A stretch of DNA of 64,000 nucleotides from Gammaproteobacteria bacterium (GTDB lineage Bacteria; Pseudomonadota; Gammaproteobacteria; Pseudomonadales; Pseudohongiellaceae). The position numbers and the translations under genes were made by a program. The notes below the pieces were generated by a model. That model made no database searches and was not told where the DNA came from. It was given only the letters and a program-made list of their open reading frames with translations. The stretch spans positions 3,162,001-3,226,000 of the forward strand of contig JAWKZW010000001.1 of NCBI GenBank assembly GCA_041395725.1. The letters run 5' to 3'. This document shows positions 60,068-64,000 of the stretch, piece after piece (the first letter of the stretch is position 1; each line of letters starts with the position of its first letter).

Positions 60068-61273
60068 ATGGATAAACGCTTTATGTCATACCTACGTTCT
60101 ACCGAAGCTGGATTGCGCGCGGCGCCGGCTGCGCTGGCCGGACTCTTGCTCTGGGCTATTGCGGCGGTGGCCTGCGCAGCACCGGCGATCATTCCCCGAG
60201 CGCCCGATATTGCTGCCAGCAGTTACATTCTCCTGGATGCCAAGACCGGCTATGTCATCGTCGAAGAGAACGCCGACGAGGCACTGCCCCCTGCGAGTCT
60301 GACCAAGATCATGACCGCCTACATTGCCGCGGAGGAAATCCAGCTGGGCAACCTGGCGTGGGACGATATGGTCCATATCAGCGAAAAAGCCTGGCGCATG
60401 GAAGGGTCGAAAATGTTTGTCGGCGTCGATACCCAGGTCAGCGTCGATGATCTGATGCGCGGAATCATTATTCAGTCCGGCAACGATGCCAGTGTGGCCA
60501 TTGCCGAGCACATCGCCGGCAGCGAGGAAGCATTTGCGGACATGATGAACCAGTATGCCGAAGTGCTCGGTATGAATGAGTCCTTCTTCATGAACGCCAG
60601 CGGGCTCGACACCGACGTTTACTATAACCGCATGTCCGCCAGGGATCTGGCTACTCTGGCCCGGGCCACGGTTGTGAATCATCCTGACCATTACGCCATG
60701 TATGCCGAACGGGAATTCACCTACAACGGGATCACACAACCGAATCGCAATACCCTGCTATTCCGGGACCGGAATGTCGACGGCATGAAGACCGGCTGGA
60801 CCGACGCGGCAGGGTACTGCCTGGTGGCGTCTGCAGAACGTGATGGTATGCGCCTGATTTCCGTCGTTATGGGGACCGCCAGCGAGGATGCGCGAGCCGT
60901 TGAGACCCAGAAACTGCTTACCTACGGGTTCCGCTATTACGAGACCCATAAGCTCTATGATGCCAACCAGCTGGTCAGCAATGCCAAGGTCTGGTCCGGG
61001 GAGCAGAATTCCGTCGATCTTGGTATTACCGAAGAGGTCTACATTACGATTCCCCGCGGGCAGGCCGAGGAGATGAGTGCCTCGCTGGAACTGGAGGAGG
61101 TCATTTCCGCGCCGCTCGAGCAGGGGCAGGTGATGGGTACCATCAATGTGGTGCTGGAAGACGACCTGCTGTACCAGGGTGAAGTGATTGCCCTGCAATC
61201 GGTGGAGCGTGCCGGCCTGGTCAAGCGCTTCATCGACTGGCTGACCCTGATGTTCACCAACCTGTTCAGCTAG
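60068..61273 (+). CDS. dacA: D-alanyl-D-alanine carboxypeptidase, PBP5/6 type
   Basis: Periplasmic enzyme that removes the terminal D-Ala from stem peptides. 401 residues with a signal peptide (about 1-38, ending VACAAP). Active-site motifs are PASLTKIM (SxxK), SGNDAS (SxN) and MKTGWTDAAG (KTG). A C-terminal beta domain ends in an amphipathic anchor helix (LVKRFIDWLTLMFTNLF), as in PBP5. The ybeD homologue starts 5 bases later. Confidence 0.97.
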   Translation: MDKRFMSYLRSTEAGLRAAPAALAGLLLWAIAAVACAAPAIIPRAPDIAASSYILLDAKTGYVIVEENADEALPPASLTKIMTAYIAAEEIQLGNLAWDDMVHISEKAWRMEGSKMFVGVDTQVSVDDLMRGIIIQSGNDASVAIAEHIAGSEEAFADMMNQYAEVLGMNESFFMNASGLDTDVYYNRMSARDLATLARATVVNHPDHYAMYAEREFTYNGITQPNRNTLLFRDRNVDGMKTGWTDAAGYCLVASAERDGMRLISVVMGTASEDARAVETQKLLTYGFRYYETHKLYDANQLVSNAKVWSGEQNSVDLGITEEVYITIPRGQAEEMSASLELEEVISAPLEQGQVMGTINVVLEDDLLYQGEVIALQSVERAGLVKRFIDWLTLMFTNLFS

Positions 61274-61278
61274 TCCCG

Positions 61279-61560
61279 ATGCGTATCAGCGATATTGAAC
61301 AGGAACCGCCAAAGATCGAATTTCCCTGCGATTACCCGATCAAGGTAATGGGCATCGCCAGTGCGGTTTTTCAGACTGAGGTGCTCGCGGTCATCCACCG
61401 CCATGCCGGACCGGTGCCCGAGCACCGGGTCACCGAGCGCGCCAGCGCAAAGGGCAACTACGTCTCGGTCACCGTGGTGATCGAGGCAACGGGCGAAGAG
61501 CAGCTTAAGGTGATTTTTCAGGAGTTGATGGATCAGGAAAGTGTTAAGCTGGTCCTGTAG
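61279..61560 (+). CDS. ybeD: DUF493/YbeD family protein
   Basis: 93-residue ferredoxin-like protein; FPCDYPIKVMGIASAVFQTEV and the C-terminal FQELMDQESVKLVL match YbeD. Conserved between dacA and lipB in gammaproteobacteria and suspected to regulate lipoate metabolism allosterically, without proof. In the dacA-ybeD-lipB-lipA order. Confidence 0.95.
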   Translation: MRISDIEQEPPKIEFPCDYPIKVMGIASAVFQTEVLAVIHRHAGPVPEHRVTERASAKGNYVSVTVVIEATGEEQLKVIFQELMDQESVKLVL

Positions 61561-61589
61561 TCGGTCTCAACCACATTGCGGTTCCCCAG

Positions 61590-62306
61590 TTGCTGCTCAG
61601 CGAGTATAAATACCATCAGTTGCGCAATCTCGACCCCGAACGGGCCGGGGATTCCCTGCTGACGGTCAGAAGGCTTGGCTTACAGAGTTATGAGCCGATC
61701 TGGCGCGCCATGCAGTATATAGCCAGCCATCCTGAGAAAGAGCGCGGCGACGAGCTGTGGTTGCTGAGCCACAAACCGGTCTATACCCTTGGCCAGGCAG
61801 GCCGTCGAGAACACCTGCTGAACCCCGGTGGGATCCCGGTAGTTCAGACCGATCGGGGTGGTCAGGTTACTTACCATGGACCCGGGCAACTGGTCATTTA
61901 CCTGCTGTTAAACCTGCGCCAGAAGCAATTGGGTGTGCGGGATCTGGTGGGGCTCATGGAGACAGGGATCATTGATTATCTGGCAGACCAGGGTATCGCG
62001 AGCGAAGCCAGATCCGAAGCCCCCGGCGTATACGTAGAAGATGCTAAGATTGCCTCCCTGGGACTGCGCATCCGTAAAGGGCGCAGCTACCACGGCCTGA
62101 GTCTGAATGTAGATATGGATCTGGAGCCATTTAAGGGTATTAATCCCTGCGGTTACAAGGGCTTGCGTGTCACCCAACTGGCGGACCTGGTTCAGGACCG
62201 GGACCAGCTGATGCAGAAAAGCGCGGTTCAGCTGGCCAACAAGCTGGCAGCCCGGCTGGGCTACCGGCAGATCGAGCGAGAATCATCATCATCGGGGATT
62301 GTGTAA
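61590..62306 (+). CDS. lipB: Octanoyl-ACP:protein octanoyltransferase LipB
   Basis: Transfers octanoyl from ACP to lipoyl domains such as those of AceF. Family signatures are VQTDRGGQVTYHGPGQLV, KIASLGLRIRKGRSYHGLSLNV with the conserved Lys, and the catalytic Cys in INPCGYKGLRV. The longest frame begins at a TTG (61590) without a clear ribosome binding site. A TTG at 61620 or a start near the conserved VRRLGL (about 61665) are possible, so the first 25 residues are doubtful. The stop overlaps lipA (TAATG). Confidence 0.94.
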   Translation: MLLSEYKYHQLRNLDPERAGDSLLTVRRLGLQSYEPIWRAMQYIASHPEKERGDELWLLSHKPVYTLGQAGRREHLLNPGGIPVVQTDRGGQVTYHGPGQLVIYLLLNLRQKQLGVRDLVGLMETGIIDYLADQGIASEARSEAPGVYVEDAKIASLGLRIRKGRSYHGLSLNVDMDLEPFKGINPCGYKGLRVTQLADLVQDRDQLMQKSAVQLANKLAARLGYRQIERESSSSGIV

Positions 62307-63277
62307 TGGCCGATACCAAAAGGCGTAATGTACTGATCGAAGGACAAAAGCTGCGGGGAGCTGACAAGGTGAGAAGAATCCCCGTCAAAGTGATTCCCAC
62401 CGACGAACTGCCTCGCAAGCCGGACTGGATCAGGGTTCGGGTTCCATCGTCGCCAAGAGTGCAGCACATCAAGGAAAAACTCCGCACCCATAAGCTGGCC
62501 TCAGTCTGCGAGGAGGCTTCCTGTCCGAATTTGGGGGAGTGCTTCAACAACGGCACGGCGACATTTATGATCATGGGTGATATCTGCACACGACGCTGCC
62601 CATTTTGCGACGTTGCCCATGGCAAGCCGAGGCCCCTGGATTCGAATGAACCGCGGGAACTGGCCGAAGCCATCGCCGAAATGGGGTTGGAGTATGTAGT
62701 GATTACCTCGGTGGATCGCGATGATCTGAAAGACAGCGGAGCGCAGCATTTTGCCGACTGTATCAGTGAAACCAGGCGCTGCAACCCTGGGATTCAGGTG
62801 GAAGTGCTGGTGCCGGATTTCCGCGGCCGCATGGATATAGCGGTCGATATACTGCAAAACACGCCACCCGATGTATTTAATCACAACCTGGAGACTGTAC
62901 CGCGCCTGTACCGAAAGGCCAGACCGGGTGCCGACTACGAATGGTCCCTGGATCTGCTGGAGAAATACAAGGAGCGGGTGCCCGGTGTGGTGACGAAGTC
63001 CGGGCTGATGCTTGGCCTGGGTGAAACCATCGATGAGGTTAAAGAGGTGATGCGTGATCTGTTGGCGCATAAGGTGGACATGGTGACGCTGGGCCAGTAC
63101 CTGCAGCCCAGCCGGGATCATCTCAAGGTCGAGCGCTTTGTGCACCCGGACGAGTTCGAGGCGTTGCGGGAGTACGGCGACAGTCTTGGATTCAGTCATG
63201 TTGCCAGTGGGCCGCTGGTGCGCTCGTCCTATCATGCCGACAAGCAAGCGCGAGGTGAGGACCTGCAGGGCGCTTAA
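62306..63277 (+). CDS. lipA: Lipoyl synthase LipA
   Basis: Radical-SAM enzyme that inserts two sulfur atoms into octanoyl-lysine. 323 residues. The radical-SAM cluster cysteines are in CTRRCPFCDV; the auxiliary cluster cysteines in CEEASCPNLGEC; the C-terminal RSSYHA carries the serine ligand of the auxiliary cluster. It starts within the lipB stop codon. A membrane protein gene follows directly. Confidence 0.98.
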   Translation: MADTKRRNVLIEGQKLRGADKVRRIPVKVIPTDELPRKPDWIRVRVPSSPRVQHIKEKLRTHKLASVCEEASCPNLGECFNNGTATFMIMGDICTRRCPFCDVAHGKPRPLDSNEPRELAEAIAEMGLEYVVITSVDRDDLKDSGAQHFADCISETRRCNPGIQVEVLVPDFRGRMDIAVDILQNTPPDVFNHNLETVPRLYRKARPGADYEWSLDLLEKYKERVPGVVTKSGLMLGLGETIDEVKEVMRDLLAHKVDMVTLGQYLQPSRDHLKVERFVHPDEFEALREYGDSLGFSHVASGPLVRSSYHADKQARGEDLQGA

Positions 63278-64000
63278 ATGTCTAAAAATGGAATACTCGT
63301 TCTAATCCAGGTGGCGGCCCTGCTGGTGGCAGTGCTGTTAGGCGCGGGCCTGCTTCTTAATCCGATTGAAACAGGTCGCCAGCCGCTGGAACTGCGTGCC
63401 GGGGTCGCCGCGCTGGCAGGGCTTTTACTGGTGGTCGGTGTGAGGCCATTCACTCCCTGGGGCACACGCGCCCCCCTGATTTTCATCCTGCTGTTGGGCA
63501 TTCCGGGCCTTGTTGCTGGGCCCTGGTATTACTTTGGCTACCTGCCGGCCAGAGCGGGCAATGGTGTGAGTGGCGAACAGCTGGCCAGTAGCATGATTAC
63601 TGAAAGCACCAGCAATGGTATCGTCGAAGTAGGGTTTGCCTATCCGATTTATACGCCCACTGTCCGACTGCAGAACAACGAGCTATTCACCCGCGATGTC
63701 GACGTTTATCTGCGGGTGCTGGACGGCAATAACGAACCCAACCTGTTCAGGGCTGTGAGGGCCCAGCTGCCGGATTCCCGACTGAGTGTCGAGGCTAGCG
63801 TACACGGTCTGCTCAGTGACAGTCCTGGCTACCTGCTCATTCCTATAGCGATTCCGCCCCTGGGTGCCGTAGAAGGGCGCGTTGTATTCATTATCAGTGA
63901 TCTTAATGACGGTTCTACTTTCACTGAAGCCCTTGGGCGCAGTTACCCCGCTGAATTTCAGCTTCGCGATCCCGATAGCGGCGAGCTGCTGATGGACTTT
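63278..64000 (+). CDS. Membrane protein of unknown function, C-terminus cut by window edge
   Basis: Open from the ATG at 63278 to the last base, 241 residues visible. Three hydrophobic helices (about 5-24, 36-50, 60-75) precede a periplasmic-looking region with a beta-sandwich pattern (VEVGFAYPIYTPTVRLQNNEL, DVDVYLRVLDG). It starts immediately after the lipA stop codon, so it is probably transcribed with the lipoate genes. I recognise no family. Confidence 0.8.
   Translation, partial: MSKNGILVLIQVAALLVAVLLGAGLLLNPIETGRQPLELRAGVAALAGLLLVVGVRPFTPWGTRAPLIFILLLGIPGLVAGPWYYFGYLPARAGNGVSGEQLASSMITESTSNGIVEVGFAYPIYTPTVRLQNNELFTRDVDVYLRVLDGNNEPNLFRAVRAQLPDSRLSVEASVHGLLSDSPGYLLIPIAIPPLGAVEGRVVFIISDLNDGSTFTEALGRSYPAEFQLRDPDSGELLMDF

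Overview
The window is chromosomal DNA of a gammaproteobacterium. Gene order repeatedly matches Pseudomonas-type chromosomes: pilA-pilB-pilC-pilD with nadC, a DUF1631 gene and ampD close by; aceE-aceF; fxsA-groES-groEL; and proA-nadD-rsfS-rlmH-mrdA-rodA-rlpA-dacA-ybeD-lipB-lipA. A FabY-type ketoacyl synthase, AmpG-like permease and RlmH also fit. Base composition is moderate (GC roughly mid-50s by eye). I cannot name the genus from sequence alone; an aerobic, probably aquatic relative of the Pseudomonadales/Cellvibrionales is the most I would claim.

Layout. 1-9050: type IV pilus block. pilD (cut by the window edge), pilC, pilB and two tandem type IVa pilins lie on the minus strand. A TfpX/TfpZ-type pilin accessory gene sits in the opposite direction between pilB and the pilins. 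Divergent from the pilins is a GT-C membrane glycosyltransferase with a C-terminal repeat region, followed by a DPM1-like GT2; these may glycosylate the pilin. 9051-14804: a monohaem cytochrome c, a secreted HNH nuclease, nadC, a membrane retropepsin-like protease, a DUF1631 protein and ampD. 15204-19640: pyruvate dehydrogenase E1 and E2. 19717-24747: a FecCD/BtuCD-type ABC transporter without its binding protein, YajQ, an AmpG-like permease, an alkyltransferase-like DNA repair protein and FxsA. 25027-27880: groESL behind a clear sigma32-type promoter, then convergent sodB with shared terminators.

28614-40143: a coiled-coil membrane protein, tRNA-Leu(UAG), a VWA protein with a membrane J-domain partner, a crotonase, class I fumarase, FabY, a secreted metallo-beta-lactamase-fold protein, an M15 peptidase, a ribosome hibernation factor, DUF1244, a GlxA-type regulator and GreB; dinB follows immediately (40145-41272). 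41493-44675 is the most distinctive accessory locus: a decahaem MtrA/DmsE-type cytochrome next to an MtrB/PioB-type outer-membrane barrel, i.e. a two-gene trans-outer-membrane electron conduit with no MtrC-like surface cytochrome beside it. 44929-52295: serA-serC, an LACTB2-like hydrolase with GIY-YIG and small unknown genes, a YbgA-like protein, a VOC protein and NhaC. 52608 to the end: the compact NAD/ribosome-assembly/cell-elongation/lipoate cluster, lacking the mltB gene usually found between rodA and rlpA.

Intergenic DNA holds several unexplained elements: a 19-bp perfect inverted repeat before proA, a dispersed motif close to TTAATCAGAGGTTCCTTA, a purine-rich tandem repeat before the cytochrome c gene, and a 12-bp tandem repeat at the pilB start. 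No insertion sequences, CRISPR arrays, rRNA genes or prophage genes were seen.
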